A stretch of DNA of 64,000 nt from Phragmites australis (Eukaryota > Streptophyta > Magnoliopsida > Poales > Poaceae), in contig NC_084928.1 in assembly GCF_958298935.1 (NCBI RefSeq), positions 21,669,501-21,733,500 of the forward strand. The letters are read 5' to 3'. The notes beneath the pieces were generated by a model that was not told where the DNA came from, did not search any database, and saw only the letters and a program-made list of their open reading frames with translations. This document shows, piece after piece, positions 20,918 to 32,415 of the stretch; positions within the stretch are counted from its first letter, which is position 1, and every line of letters starts with the position of its first letter. Both the position numbers and the translations under genes were made by a program.

Positions 20918-22891
20918 CTATAGCTCGAATGGATGTTTGAAGACCGCAGATGCACAGAGCTTGTCGAAATGAATCCATTTGCCTATTTAAGCATCTTATT
21001 TGGACACCGGATGAATTATAGTGAACCAAAAAATTTAGAACGGTGGATGATAAATGAAAAAGAAAATCATAACCGAGTTGGCACAGTGGCTGACTCGGTC
21101 ACACCATCGGCCACCATCGGTCTTAAATAGGCATCGCCACCCAGCCATCGTGTACAGGGCCAAAAACAGAAGGAATCAGCAGGAAAAGGTGCGTGAACAG
21201 GAAGAGATGGAGAAAGAGATGGGAAAGAGATGAAGAAGAAAAGAAGGAAGAAGGAAGGAAAAGAGGAAAAAGAAGGGAAGTTTTGTGAGAATTTCATCAA
21301 ATCCATCTCCAATTTATGATCTTCACATCACGGGTAACATATATGTTATCCCTACATATTGATCAATGAATTTTGATGATCAGATTCATCGCCGGATTAG
21401 GGATTGGTAGTCCGATTTATCTGTGAAAAGTTTAATTAAAAACTAGGATTAATTGATGCCAACTTTGGCTATAAGCTTTAAACAAAATTGTAGGTCTCAT
21501 CGATATCTTTCTAATGGCACTAGTCTTGTTCGATTTGGATAAGCGGCTTAGGAGAAAATATCAAAATAGTGTTATCTGACAAATTTAAATCTATGTAGTA
21601 TTTTGTTTATTTGTTTTTCACCAGGTTAGAAGGGGATTTCGCCCAAAGTCATAAGAGAAATTTTTTAGGGAATTTTATTAGATGTCCGAGATATATTTAT
21701 TTTCTATAGTTGGTTAAGGGAATTAAAAGTTATAGATAGAATAGTGGATCACTAGACATTTAAATCGGTATTTCGGATAACGGGGAAAAACAGGTTTAAT
21801 CGGGTTGCGGTTAGTATCTCTGTTGTATAATGGTTATAGTCATGTGGATATCATGAAATAAATATTGATAGCAGTTTCAATCCATAAGTTAGGGAAATTC
21901 CAGTATAGAGGGTGTGACACTGGTTACTCGCCATGGTTAAGGCAAGTGTAGGACTAACTATACTGATGTGTGTTATTCAATTTTCACATGTTTATTGTGA
22001 GTTTCTTTCATATTGTTCATGATCCATGGATTGTTCTAATCCCTGAATTTATTGTTGGTTCTTATATTCATATTCTTGTGAGCAAGTGCTAATCCAACTT
22101 TCTCGCCTTAACAGTTGTCTATTTAAAATGAAAACTACCATTCCAATGATTTTTACACAAGAATAGAATCCCCCATTATGTATTTTCATTGAACCTTGCT
22201 TTGCATATTCTTCTAGTTTTATACTATATTTGCTAAGTATTTTTACTCACACTTGTATTTTATTTGGTTTTAAGGTACCAAGTGATCGTGGCATGCATGG
22301 GATGTGAGTAGCATCATCAAATTGAGCACATACACACACGCATAACTTATTTAAAGCCTATTTGGCATAACTCCAGCTCCAAGAATTATTTAAAGCCTGT
22401 TTGGTAGAGCTCCAGCTCCAAGAATTCTTGGAGTTGGTCATCCCTAGCTCCAGCAATTCTTGGAACTAGAGTTCTGAATACATTCAAAATCTTTGGTTTA
22501 GACATATTGTTATTATTTGGACTGAGAATAGATATTTAAACCGCTTTATTTTATCCTACAAACTCCAAATCTTACATAGATCTTGGAGTTGGAGCTCTAC
22601 CAAACATGATCTTAGTTGTTCATCTTGATAAGTAGAACTTTATTACTAGTTTGTTCATTTAAACTCTTGTAAGTGGTGATGGTACTGTAGTTTAGGTGGT
22701 CGTGTTTATCAGTTTTCTTTGGATTGAACTGTGATGTTTATTTATATCTTATATGATGTTCTTTGGGTGGTTGTCTACGAAGCCATATTTACAAGGAAAA
22801 TAATACCGAAATTTTCTAGAACTTCTAGACTTAGTAAGATTTCGGTGGGATGGGGTAACCCTCCATGTATTAGGTACCGGGGCGTTACAAG
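20918..22891 (+). repeat. Probable Gypsy LTR (right end GGGGCGTTACA)
   Basis: The block continues the sequence interrupted by the solo LTR and ends GGTACCGGGGCGTTACA at about 22,875-22,891, a common Gypsy LTR end. There is no primer binding site after it, so it is a 3' or solo LTR. The left end and a TSD could not be located. It contains the MITE at 22,394-22,610. A purine-rich run lies at about 21,205-21,280. Confidence 0.45.
22394..22610. mobile_element. MITE with 27-bp terminal inverted repeats
   Basis: The left terminus (22,396-22,422, TGTTTGGTAGAGCTCCAGCT...) is mirrored at the right (22,582-22,608, ...AGTTGGAGCTCTACCAAACA) with two mismatches. The element is about 215 bp and AT-rich inside. 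It has the GTTTGG-type ends of common grass MITEs. A truncated extra copy of the left terminus lies immediately upstream (about 22,350-22,385). No clear TSD was identified, so the superfamily is left open. Confidence 0.75.
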
Positions 22892-23250
22892 CAGATGATC
22901 AAAATAGCATAAGGTTCAATAATTATTCTGGACTATTAATTATTAACCTGAGGTGATAAAGCTATTTCTGTTGTCACAAAATGGTAAGGTTCTGATTATT
23001 GTTACAACAAAAACGAATATTGATTTATTTTTGCACAAATAAATATTAATTTAGCTACATTTGGCACAATGATAATATCTGTACAATGCAATCATATATA
23101 TTTTCACTCGACAAGTACACATTCTTGTGTGTTTTACACGCTAGTAGGTTTTAGCCATTTGGCAAATGTCCTCATCAACTTACATGCATGGTCAAATTGT
23201 CCTAGATACAGTAATGAATATTATATCAACTTTAGAGCGTGCAATAACAT

Positions 23251-23275
23251 TTTCTTTGTATTGTATACAAAGAAA
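23251..23275 (-). terminator. Perfect hairpin in the 3' UTR of the GDSL gene
   Basis: TTTCTTTGTAT (23,251-23,261) and ATACAAAGAAA (23,265-23,275) are perfect 11-bp inverted arms around a 3-base loop, 7 bp downstream of the stop codon on the minus strand. Its role is not known; it may be an RNA stability or processing element, or chance. Confidence 0.4.
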
Positions 23276-23281
23276 GTTTCT

Positions 23282-26200
23282 TCACATTAGGTACTGCGTA
23301 CTTTGCTGTATGAGCTTGTCCACTACAATGTCGTAGGCCTTCTCGGTAGGATGGAAGCCGTCCCAGAAAATATAATCAATGGCATTTGGACATGCACTGT
23401 GGTATGCAATGAATATCGCAGCATCTAACACTGTGCTACCACAGCAACCTTCGCTTACCTCCTTGAAACCTACAAAATTGTAAAATATTATTTAGTATTA
23501 GAATTGGTTGCACTGATAACATGTCAATTAAAAACTTCAGTAAGAAGACACAAGCCCAACGACCATCATATCACAATATCACATATATGATTCATTACAT
23601 AGATCTTGCAGCTACATCCGTTCATTGATTATTTTTTGAGGGGGCTATGCCAATAGGAAGATTAGTCGTCTAAAATTATAATTTTAGCGCATCAATATTG
23701 AGTTACTATAAATGAAAGCGTATGACTTACCATACAAAGCTGGATTCAGAATAAGATCGAGTACATTGTAGTATATGTCGACATAAGCAAACTTTGATCC
23801 ATAAACATTTCGTTCTGCATTTAGTCGATCTATTTCCTTTGACATTTTCGAATTAAATAGTTCTGATGCTTGATTCCTTAATGGATCGCATTCTCTTGAT
23901 GGACTTCCTCCAAGTGTTATTTGTGAAGGACAACAACCCAATGGTGGAACACCAACAAATCCGATCGTCTTAGCTCCCATATCGTTCAGAGTCTGTACAA
24001 AAGTAGACCATAAATGCTTTAGTATTATTTATATTAAATGCAGAGTGGATGTTTTAGTGTACAGAGAGAAATTGATTTACAGGACGGGAAACAATAGCAT
24101 TGACGAGTGTGAAACTCTGATCCCAAAAAAACGCCTGTATTTGTTCTAAAACAATATCTGTCTTGTGTGCTTTATGTAGAAAACTCAACGCTATATGACA
24201 ATGTGGAAAGTTGTTATGGGCTGAAAAAGCAGTTCATGCATGAGACTGTAGCACTGCGGGCACAGTAGCAGTGCATGCTACTGTAGCATCAGGGGTACTG
24301 TGACACCAGATTAGAGATATATTAGTTGTTAGGGATTATATTAAATTAGTTTGAGGTAAGATCTATTAGTTAGTCTTAGAGATAAGATTGGTTAGTTTAA
24401 ATTATTAGAGTAGACTCCTATATAAAGAAGGACACAATATCTATTGTAATTTAGCAAAGATGAATTATTCTAGCATTCTACAATATTCGGTCTCCTCAAT
24501 ATACGATCTAATCTATCTTCTAACAATCAATGCCGCCTGATTGTCCTCTCAGCCTATAATTATCCTAACAAAGTCATACATTGCAAACTTGCAAACACGG
24601 GGAGTAAAAAATAAAAGAGAAGGTCCTAGTATCCAAATAAAAGTTACAGAATCGAAATGAGAGTTTTGTGAATAAATTGATGATAGATCAAAAGAGAAGC
24701 CATTAAAAAGTTTCAAATATCAACAGTTTTAAAATAAGTTTGTACAATCAAAATCGTAACAATTACCGTGGTGAAGTTGATCGCCGAAGAGACGAGAAAG
24801 TCCACATAGGAAGGAAGGTCATATTCTTTGCGTCTCAAAGGAAGTGTAAAATAATTATTTAGAATGTCATTTGATCCCATGGCTGTAAAGAAGAAGGCTT
24901 GCGACAGAACACGTGCCATTTCCTCTTCTCCAACCAAAGCTGTTAGCTTCTCCTTGTAGTCACGGAATAATTCAAGTTGATCCGCACTCGACATGGCATT
25001 CTACATTCATTGACATATATATTAACTTAGAGAGCAATCTTATTCTCAGAGACAATTATAAGAAGTAACTACTTCCAGATTGGTATAGTTCGATATGTGC
25101 AGGAAAAAAGGTACCGAGAGTGTAGATGTGAGCGGATCATATCCACTGCCTCCAGACGGAAAGGCCACACCAGTGAGTAGGTCATTTAGTTGAAGATCAC
25201 CACCAAGGTAAGGAGGCAGTAGCTCCTTAACACCCAACTTAGAAGCTATTCAGAAAAAAATAAAATACAAAAGGAAGTTTAGTTTTATTAACCGTGGCCT
25301 CCTACCAGATAAGGAGTTAAAAGGGAAAAGTATGTCAGTCAGCCCGTAACGTAAATTAAGTTGGACAATAATGGGTTTTAATATTATGTTGTATTGTAGT
25401 CTAATCATGTATGTATATGATTCTTTGGCATTGTAAATTGTATACACGGCCCTCATACTTCTAGCTATGAACTATGACATGGCATTATACTGTGGTTTAG
25501 TATAAAAACATGCGGTTAAAATGTGCTACAGGTCTAGCACCGCTCTTGGCCTTTTGTGCTCACTTCGCACAAAACAGTTAACCAAGAAATTTGACCTAGT
25601 GCAATTAAGGGTCTGTTACACTTAGCCAATCATGGCCATAGGAAGGGATGAGAATGAAAGAAAACTGCAATGGTGACGCATCGGAGCTAGTGGTTGGCTT
25701 TGGACATGAATCCTCCATATTACTGCACGGTGCAGCAACACTCAACTGATATACTGTAGATGATACCTCTCCGTTGGCTTTGCAATCAATGTAGCCGAAC
25801 CGACTGACACAAACGTAGTTGGACCACTGGAAGTGTGCGATGGAGGGACATGGAATTCCTAGGAAAATCCAGGACAATGATGTGTAGCTGCATCTAGTAA
25901 TCTCGTTACTCAGCCAGTGTCTGGTATCAAATTTCTGTTATTTTTCAGCACAGAAGCACCCCGACCACTCCAGCTCACTCCCAAGCCCCAACGGATTAAT
26001 TCCACTCGCATTTGTCCACCACCTCCGTCCTCCATATCTTGTAGGTTTGCAGCTACCACCTTTGCTACCAGTTCATTAGTGTCCTGTCTCTAAGCCTTGT
26101 GAGGAAACGGGAAATGCCGCCATCAAGCGACGAGGTAGGCTCGCCAACCCTCCAGTTTTCGGGAATGGAGTGATTGGCTGGTCGTTTCCTTCAGTTAATC

Positions 26201-26704
26201 CTCTAAAGCTCTGGTAACGTTATTGGATGCATTTGTTTAATTTGACCTTGTTGTAGTCCTTTGTTCCATTATTTCAACCTGAATCCAGATTTTAATTGTT
26301 ACAGCCTTTCTCCGTTCATTATCGATCTCTCACCGCTATTAATGAAAGTTGCAGCATTATGACAGTAAAAAGATTGCTTCTTTGTAATTTTTCGACCTAT
26401 AGTTTGGGATATAATGTAGGCTGTGTGTATTTACGGATGGAGAGGCTGTGATTTTTATATTCCATTAACTAAAACAGTTCGAGGAATGGTTTGGAAAAGT
26501 TTGTGAGGTATTTTGAATACGAGGTGGTATTCTGTTCAATCAAGTTCTCTGAATTCATCACTGGTTTCCTTTTTTAAAAAAAGTTCCTTGAATCCTTTGA
26601 AAATCACTAACCGCTTATGATTTGTTTCCCCTCACATTCAGGGGCTAGTATCGTCCTATCTAAATAAATTAGTTTTCCTTTTTCAGCTTATAAAAATACT
26701 ACTG

Positions 26705-26754
<50 letters not shown>

Positions 26755-27279
26755 ATCAAACAAACAATTCCAGTTTTCATATATAGCTTTCACCTATAGC
26801 TACTCAAATTCCCCACCTTTGGACCATGTTCTGAAATACTTACATTATACCGCCAATCATGTACAGTGTTTAGATGATGATAGACAATCTAAAAAAGAAA
26901 GCATAAATATACATTTTGATATAGTTGTGTGATTTACTTTCGTTCATGCAGTACCTCCGACAATAGCATGGAGATAAATAAGGTAGCAAGGACACGTACC
27001 CAAGAAGTCCCCGGGGACCTTCCCATTGGAGAACCTCCCGGTGGCAACGCCGCCAGGGAAGTCCTGCCCGTAAGGTGGGAAGTTGGCCTTCGCCTCCGTC
27101 AGCCGGTGGTTGTTGTTTCCGGGGTCGACGATGGAGTCGCCGAACATGAAGACGGCCGAGAATTTCTTTCCTCCATGCACTCCCGGCAGAAGCACCACCA
27201 ACACCACCGGAAGCAGAACGAAAAGAAGCCACACATGGGCCCTGAGACCAATGCTGCTGCAGGTCATCACAGACGCCAT
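23282..27279 (-). CDS. GDSL esterase/lipase, five exons, intact, 364 aa
   Basis: Probably a secreted serine hydrolase of the plant GDSL (SGNH) family; substrate unknown. Exons on the minus strand: 27279-27000, 25245-25115, 25000-24767, 23992-23731 and 23469-23282. All introns are GT-AG, the sum is 1,095 bp, and there is no internal stop. A hydrophobic signal peptide spans residues ~1-36. Block I is [14 protein letters not shown] (nucleophile Ser49), block II TGRFSNG (Gly81), block [13 protein letters not shown] (Asn181), and block [12 protein letters not shown] (Asp339, His342). All four catalytic or oxyanion-hole blocks are present. The 5-exon structure and length are normal for the family. 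Intron 1 (1,754 bp) and intron 3 (774 bp) are enlarged by repeats. It is the only apparently intact host gene in the window. Confidence 0.95.
23993..24766 (-). other. Intron 3 of the GDSL gene
   Basis: GT-AG intron between [20 protein letters not shown] exon 3 and exon 4. It is much longer than introns 2 (114 bp) and 4 (261 bp). Most of the extra length is a repeat-like block including the LTR-like sequence 24,327-24,525. Confidence 0.85.
24327..24525 (+). repeat. LTR-like sequence (TGTTAGGG...CTAACA) inside GDSL intron 3
   Basis: About 199 bp begin TGTTAGGGATTATATT and end CTATCTTCTAACA, the TGTTAG...CTAACA inverted ends seen in many Copia LTRs. A TATA-like CTATATAAAGAAGG sits at about 24,418. 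No clean 5-bp TSD was found, so it could be a diverged solo or TRIM-type LTR. It lies opposite to the host gene. Confidence 0.5.
25246..26999 (-). other. Intron 1 of the GDSL gene, repeat- and fragment-rich
   Basis: The 1,754-bp first intron holds an (AT)n microsatellite and a GC-richer, gene-like block (about 25,600-26,150). The block includes a 90-codon open frame on the minus strand (25,605-25,877) with several Cys and no recognised domain. The intron is bounded by GTACGT at its 5' end and TAG at its 3' end. Confidence 0.8.
26704..26751. repeat. (AT)n microsatellite
   Basis: About 24 uninterrupted AT/TA dinucleotides within intron 1 of the GDSL gene. Confidence 0.95.
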
Positions 27280-27341
27280 TATTTTGCCTAGCTTCTCTGC
27301 AAGTTGCTGCCTCTGCAGCCGCTGCTGGGAGACCGCACGAG

Positions 27342-27348
27342 TTTTATA
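27342..27348 (-). promoter_or_regulatory. Probable TATA box of the GDSL gene
   Basis: TATAAAA on the minus strand (CTCCCTATAAAACTCG), 63 bp upstream of the start codon. The distance suits a plant core promoter with a short leader. Confidence 0.6.
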
Positions 27349-27351
27349 GGG

Positions 27352-28585
27352 AGGCGTTGATCAGGGAGGCACGTACGCATGTGCAGCAACTATGACTGTG
27401 AAGCGACCGGGGTGCGTGACACGGTGGTTGCGCGTTGCATCCGCCATTAATGGGTGCGCCCCTGTCAGGCTGTTTTTGACTGTCACGTACATGACTTTTT
27501 TTTCTATTGTGATTTAGCCACCAATTCCGGCAAGAAACGGATTAGAAGGCGTACGACCAAACTTGTGGCGACCTAATCACGCGCGTGGTGAGAGTCTAAT
27601 GAAGGAGAAATTAAACGTCCTAATCTCTGGCAAGTACGCTGCACGCTCGTACTTCTGCTGCCAACTTATGTGTCCATGCATATATATGATTGGCCGCTCT
27701 ACCGTAACGTCCTCTGTTTGATAGGTTTTATATGTACGTCCTAGCTAGTGCCTTGAATTGACTACTATCTTACACGAGGTGACAGGGTTATGGAAACTTC
27801 AAATGTGACGACATGTAAAAATAGCTGCTGAAATGGTCACGAACAGGAACACAACAGCAGCCTCGTACAGGAATAATGGTTTGTGGTGGTCACGTAATGA
27901 GTTAAACTATTGGTATACTAACATCAATACAGTGCCCTGTTTCATAGACTGAAGAGGCGCGTCGGCGATGAATCTTTACCAGAAGATATGTCCCATGCAA
28001 TTCAATTGCCACTATACAAATTGCCACTATACAACATGAAGTGTGAATAGTGCCACAAACTGTTTGCTTTCGGTAAAGTTCCTTTGGGGTGTTCTCCAGT
28101 TCGTGCTTTTCTTAGATGCTCCGGACATAATAGTGCGTAAATCTATTAGGAATGTAATTAGTAGCAAAAAAAAGTTGCAAATCCCCCTGCAAGTCTCTGA
28201 TTGTCATACAGCGCCCCTAGTTTCAAATCCTGCATGGCACCGGATGGGGAACTGCCTGGTCTTCCTGGGGCTCCGCTGCTCTTCCGTTTTTCGTTAGTCT
28301 CCTCGGTGGCTCCATGGGCCGGTTTTAACCGATGTGGCTCCATGGGCCGGTTTTAACCGATGTAGCTCCCCAGTGTCATGTCTCGCACTCGCGTTCTCTC
28401 TTCCATTCTCATTGGAAGGCAACACCTAGTGTGTTCTATGGATGTTGGATATGTGTGAAATTGTGGCGTCGAGGGGAGGAGGGTGTAGTGGCACAACGAG
28501 GAGGTGTGATTGGAACGGACATATACGGCTACAGAAAGTGTCATTTTTACACCTTTTTGCTATCCGTTAGTAAATAATTAGTAGT
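27352..28585. other. Upstream intergenic region of the GDSL gene
   Basis: No gene is recognised. It contains a 28-bp direct duplication (28,308-28,363) and a 16-bp duplication of AATTGCCACTATACA (about 28,006-28,037). It presumably includes the distal promoter of the minus-strand GDSL gene. Confidence 0.5.
28308..28363 (+). repeat. 28-bp tandem duplication
   Basis: GGCTCCATGGGCCGGTTTTA begins both copies, at 28,308 and 28,336, and the 28-bp units appear identical. Confidence 0.92.
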
Positions 28586-28589
28586 GATA

Positions 28590-30003
28590 AAATATCATTA
28601 CTTGTTCTTAAAAAACTAGTAGTAATAGCTCATCAGGTAAAAACCAACACCAATAATCAAGTATCGCTGCTAGTTCAAATAAAAAACCGATAGTTATACT
28701 ATCATTGCTGGCTCATTACCACTGCCGACAGTGTTAATGAAACGACAATGGTAATAACATGTAGCCTATATTCAGAAATTCATAAGTTAGATAGAGACAA
28801 ATTTTATATAAAAATTGTAGCTCCTAACGAGATCTATAACTTCATAATTGATAATTTTTTTAGTTGAAGTAATATAAATACCCAAATAATCATTTAAAGA
28901 TTTATATAAAAAAATCAAAAGAATAAATTACCCTATAGCCTTCAACTAAAATTGTGAGGTTGGATGGTAGTGCTGCTTCATGTAAGGGGTGAGACCGCGG
29001 TTCTAGTAAAAGAAAACTCTTTTTTAACCTAGAAACTAATTCTACAAAAATGTCGAATGAAAAATCATGCACTGAATCACAAAATAAACTGTTAGTTCTG
29101 GTATAAAACTATCAGACATGATTAAAAAAGCCTCATATAAGGCCATCAAGTTAAAAACTGCAACTTGAAAGATTTTTATCGTGAGTTTAGTAACTCGGAT
29201 TGATGAAATATATGTGCAACACTGATTTAAAGACATAGCATTATCTTAAAAAAAATTTAGACAAATTAGAGAAGGTCAATTTTTGATAAAAAAAACCTTA
29301 AGAGGCCATGTTGACTGTCTTATGAACTTTTTTGTCAAGAAAGGTATTTGTGTTTTCTAGATCAAATGTGCCTGATCATTGCTTCATATGCAAAAGTGTA
29401 CTGAACAATGCACGTATGTCTTTGAAAATCCATAACTTTTTGCATACGGAGTTAGATAGAGATAAATTATATATAAAAATTGTAATTCTCTATGAGATCT
29501 ATATTGTTTTATTTTTTATTTTTTATTTGAAGCCACATATATGCCTAATTAATAGTCCACAAATTTACGAAAAAAATAAAAAAATAAATTACCTCATATC
29601 CATCTACTAAAACTGTGAGATGAGATGCTAAAAAAACTTTGTATGAAGGGTGAGATCGCGGGTTCGACTACCACAAACTGGCTGTTGCTATATTCGATAA
29701 ATCGACTTCCACAGAAGTCGTGGGGGTTTGTCACAAGTCACAAAGCCACGTGGTTCATTTGTAGAGTGAAAAAAAAATGGTGCCAAAAACATCGAATTTG
29801 AGATTGACTATTATTCTCAATTCGTAACACAAATAAGCAGTAATAATTTTCTAACTGTCAATTTCAAAACCGACAATAATACTACGAAGTATCACTACCG
29901 CTTAATCATTATTGATCTAACAATAATAGGTAGTCATATCAATTCCAAAACTAGTAGTTAAATTATTTTTAAACTGATAATAATAATATTTTTTATAGTA
30001 GTG
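28590..30003. mobile_element. CACTA-like element remnant
   Basis: The right end TTTTTTATAGTAGTG (29,989-30,003) is a CACTA terminal repeat in reverse (CACTACTATAAAAAA). The left part has short CTATCATTG/CACTGCCGACAGTG-type subterminal units (28,690-28,760). Two copies of a module shared with 17,020-17,260 lie inside (about 28,785-29,000 and 29,420-29,680). No transposase coding sequence is present and no left terminus was found, so it is non-autonomous or truncated. Confidence 0.6.
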
Positions 30004-31532
30004 ATGTCACATGTGACGGGCAGCATGACTCGAAATAGGGGATCCGGAAAGTTGTCTGTAAGCGCCAAAGCCGCCAAACTCTTCCCCCGTTGTCGAAAAC
30101 CCATGCATAGTCTTGGTTTTGATCTTCTGTCTGCCATCAACCAACAATTATGAACACGAATATCTCTAACGTAGGCCACATAATCGTTTCCTCAACTACT
30201 TCACCAAATTAGAAATTAAAATGAGCATTGCGCGTGCGCCGTTATTAGCAGGATTGAATATTGGAGTGATATTTCGCTTCGGCCGTGAGGCCTTTCCAGG
30301 CTGTCAGAGCGCTGCTATTGCTGCCTAAGGCTATCTTCAACAGATACGGTATTTTTATCTTTTCATGTGCTACAGTAGAATATGGTTCAATTAAATTTGC
30401 AGTCAGAAAATGGCTCTGTAACACTGCTCACAGTGTATGCGTGCGGGTCCGAGGAAGAAGAGAGAGAGTAATGGAAGATAGGAAATATGGTGTCTATTGG
30501 AGATAAAAAAAAAAGATATTATAATAATGATAAGCGATGCTATAACAGTAGCATAGAGGATAAATTTTTAAAAATTTTATTAGAAATAACCTAACTTGTC
30601 TCCACGTAGCAGCGCGGTATATCTCTTCTGCTCACGAGAGTTCTATAGCGATTTACGCATTGACAGAAGCTCTCGCGTGTGCTCTGTGGGGGCAACTGTG
30701 CACGGTGGTTGCGCGTTTCAACCAGCAAGGCCGCTACTTCGAGGCTGTAAATGTACGCATGTAGGGAGAAGCTATGAAAGGGCAGGCACACACGATGGAA
30801 CGCAGGAGACGTACGACCAAACTAGCTAGCAACCTCATTATATTAATCTCACGGCAAAAATATTATTAAAGAGATATCCTATGTGCTAATCTTAAGATAG
30901 AACACATGTCCATAAACTGGGTGCCTGTTTGTTAGGTTTTTCATTGTTGTGCCTTAAATTGTACTACGGTAAATAGACGGGCTTAGTGTGTCGTCGGCCA
31001 TTCTGTGTGATGGACTCGACCTCGACGAGGTCCCGGGGCGTGACGTGTGAACTATCTTGAAATGCCTCTTTCCTTACGGAAGCTCGGCAAACTGACGAGG
31101 AGTGTTGGCTTTGGCGACTCCGAGGATAATGTACGTGATCAGTTCATGTTCGATCATATGAGAGATTAGTTCATCCTTGATCAGACGAACGAGTAGTACG
31201 TGTTGATCACCCTACTTGACCAGTTCAAGTGACCAGCAAGTCCAACCATATGAACGTCCGACCACATGAACGCTGCGACCACGTGAGTCACTCGGCGAGA
31301 AAACAAGCTGACGATCCGTCAATCGAAACTAGACTATTCACTAAAACTCAACGAGAGCAAAGGAAAAAAAAAAGAAGCTTTTCAAAGCCGCGACAGCTTA
31401 GCCTTTGTTTTTTTCTCTCCTTTGTAACTTTCGTCGAATAGATGCGAGCTCGCTGAGTACTTAACTGAGTACTTATGAGCTTCTCAACTCGATCTCAACT
31501 CTTATTACATGACATTGCTTATATAGGCCTGA
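30004..31532. other. Unassigned sequence with decayed repeat fragments
   Basis: No gene is recognised. TAAGGCTATCTTCAACAGAT near 30,327 resembles a MITE end. A region at about 31,140-31,510, with repeated ACCATATGAACG/ACCACATGAACG strings and a CTGAGTACTTA doublet at about 31,455-31,477, looks LTR-like. No ends could be matched. Confidence 0.4.
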
Positions 31533-32415
31533 TGTAGTGAAAATGACTCTATTAGACCATGATTGTGATTTTGGTGATTAATGATAACATAGTTATTGGG
31601 ACTAACATGTTTGTCAAGAATATATATTAGTAGGTCTCATAGATGCAATACATCAAGAAGCCACCGCAGCCAAGGTAAAGTTTGATTGAATTGGAAAAGT
31701 CCTAGGAAGATTTGTCATATCGGATGGTCCGGTACAGAGGAGTTTACCCTCACCGGAGCATTGTATCCAGAGGTTGATAGCCTCACTGGATAGTATAGTG
31801 AATAGAACATGAGATCACCGGGGTGTTTCTGCACTGGGTAACACTAGAGTATTTCCTGCTGAGAAGAATACAAGTGCAGAAGATCGAAGATCAGCCCACT
31901 GGATGGTCTGGTGCTTGGTTTGTCACATCGGATTATACCACCGGAGCATTTCTTGCAGAAGCGACTGCAAATGCTGAAGAATGAAGAACAACACACCGGA
32001 AGGTCTGGTGCTTTGAGGATGAATGCACCAAAATATTTTACATAGAGTGGCTTCAAAGGCTCTGATAGCTCAAGATAACTCACCGGAAGGTACACCGGAG
32101 TGTCTGATGTTCACAAAGGTATTAGGTGGAGTTCTAACGGCTAGTTTCTGAGGTTGTACTCAAGAGATGATCCGATGTTAGTACTAATATTCTCACCGGA
32201 TCATCCGATGTTAATAGTTTTTCTGAGCTGCCAGAAAAACGGCTAGTTGACGAATTTGAGGCTATAAATAACTCTCCGCTTAGTCATTTGAAGGTGTGAC
32301 ATGCTGGTGGAGTCTACAGGAAGCTCACAAACACTTGAGAAGACATCCAAGCCACTAAATTGCTTAAAGTCATCATCCAAGACGATTAAGCACAAGATTA
32401 GTATAGGATCGAATA
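31533..32415 (+). repeat. Probable Copia LTR fragment (SIRE/Opie-like)
   Basis: It starts TGTAGTGAAAATGACTCTAT and continues with GGTGATTAATGATAACATAG and repeated CACCGGA/GGTCCGG strings. This is the style of grass Copia LTRs whose U3 carries CACCGGA-type repeats. It stops abruptly near 32,415 at a junction with minus-oriented LTR sequence. No second LTR or TSD is seen. Confidence 0.5.

Noticed and set aside
29617..29680. Candidate tRNA gene (GGGTTCGACTACC)
   Set aside because: Only the T-arm-like string fits; the 5' half does not fold, and the block recurs as part of CACTA-like repeats.
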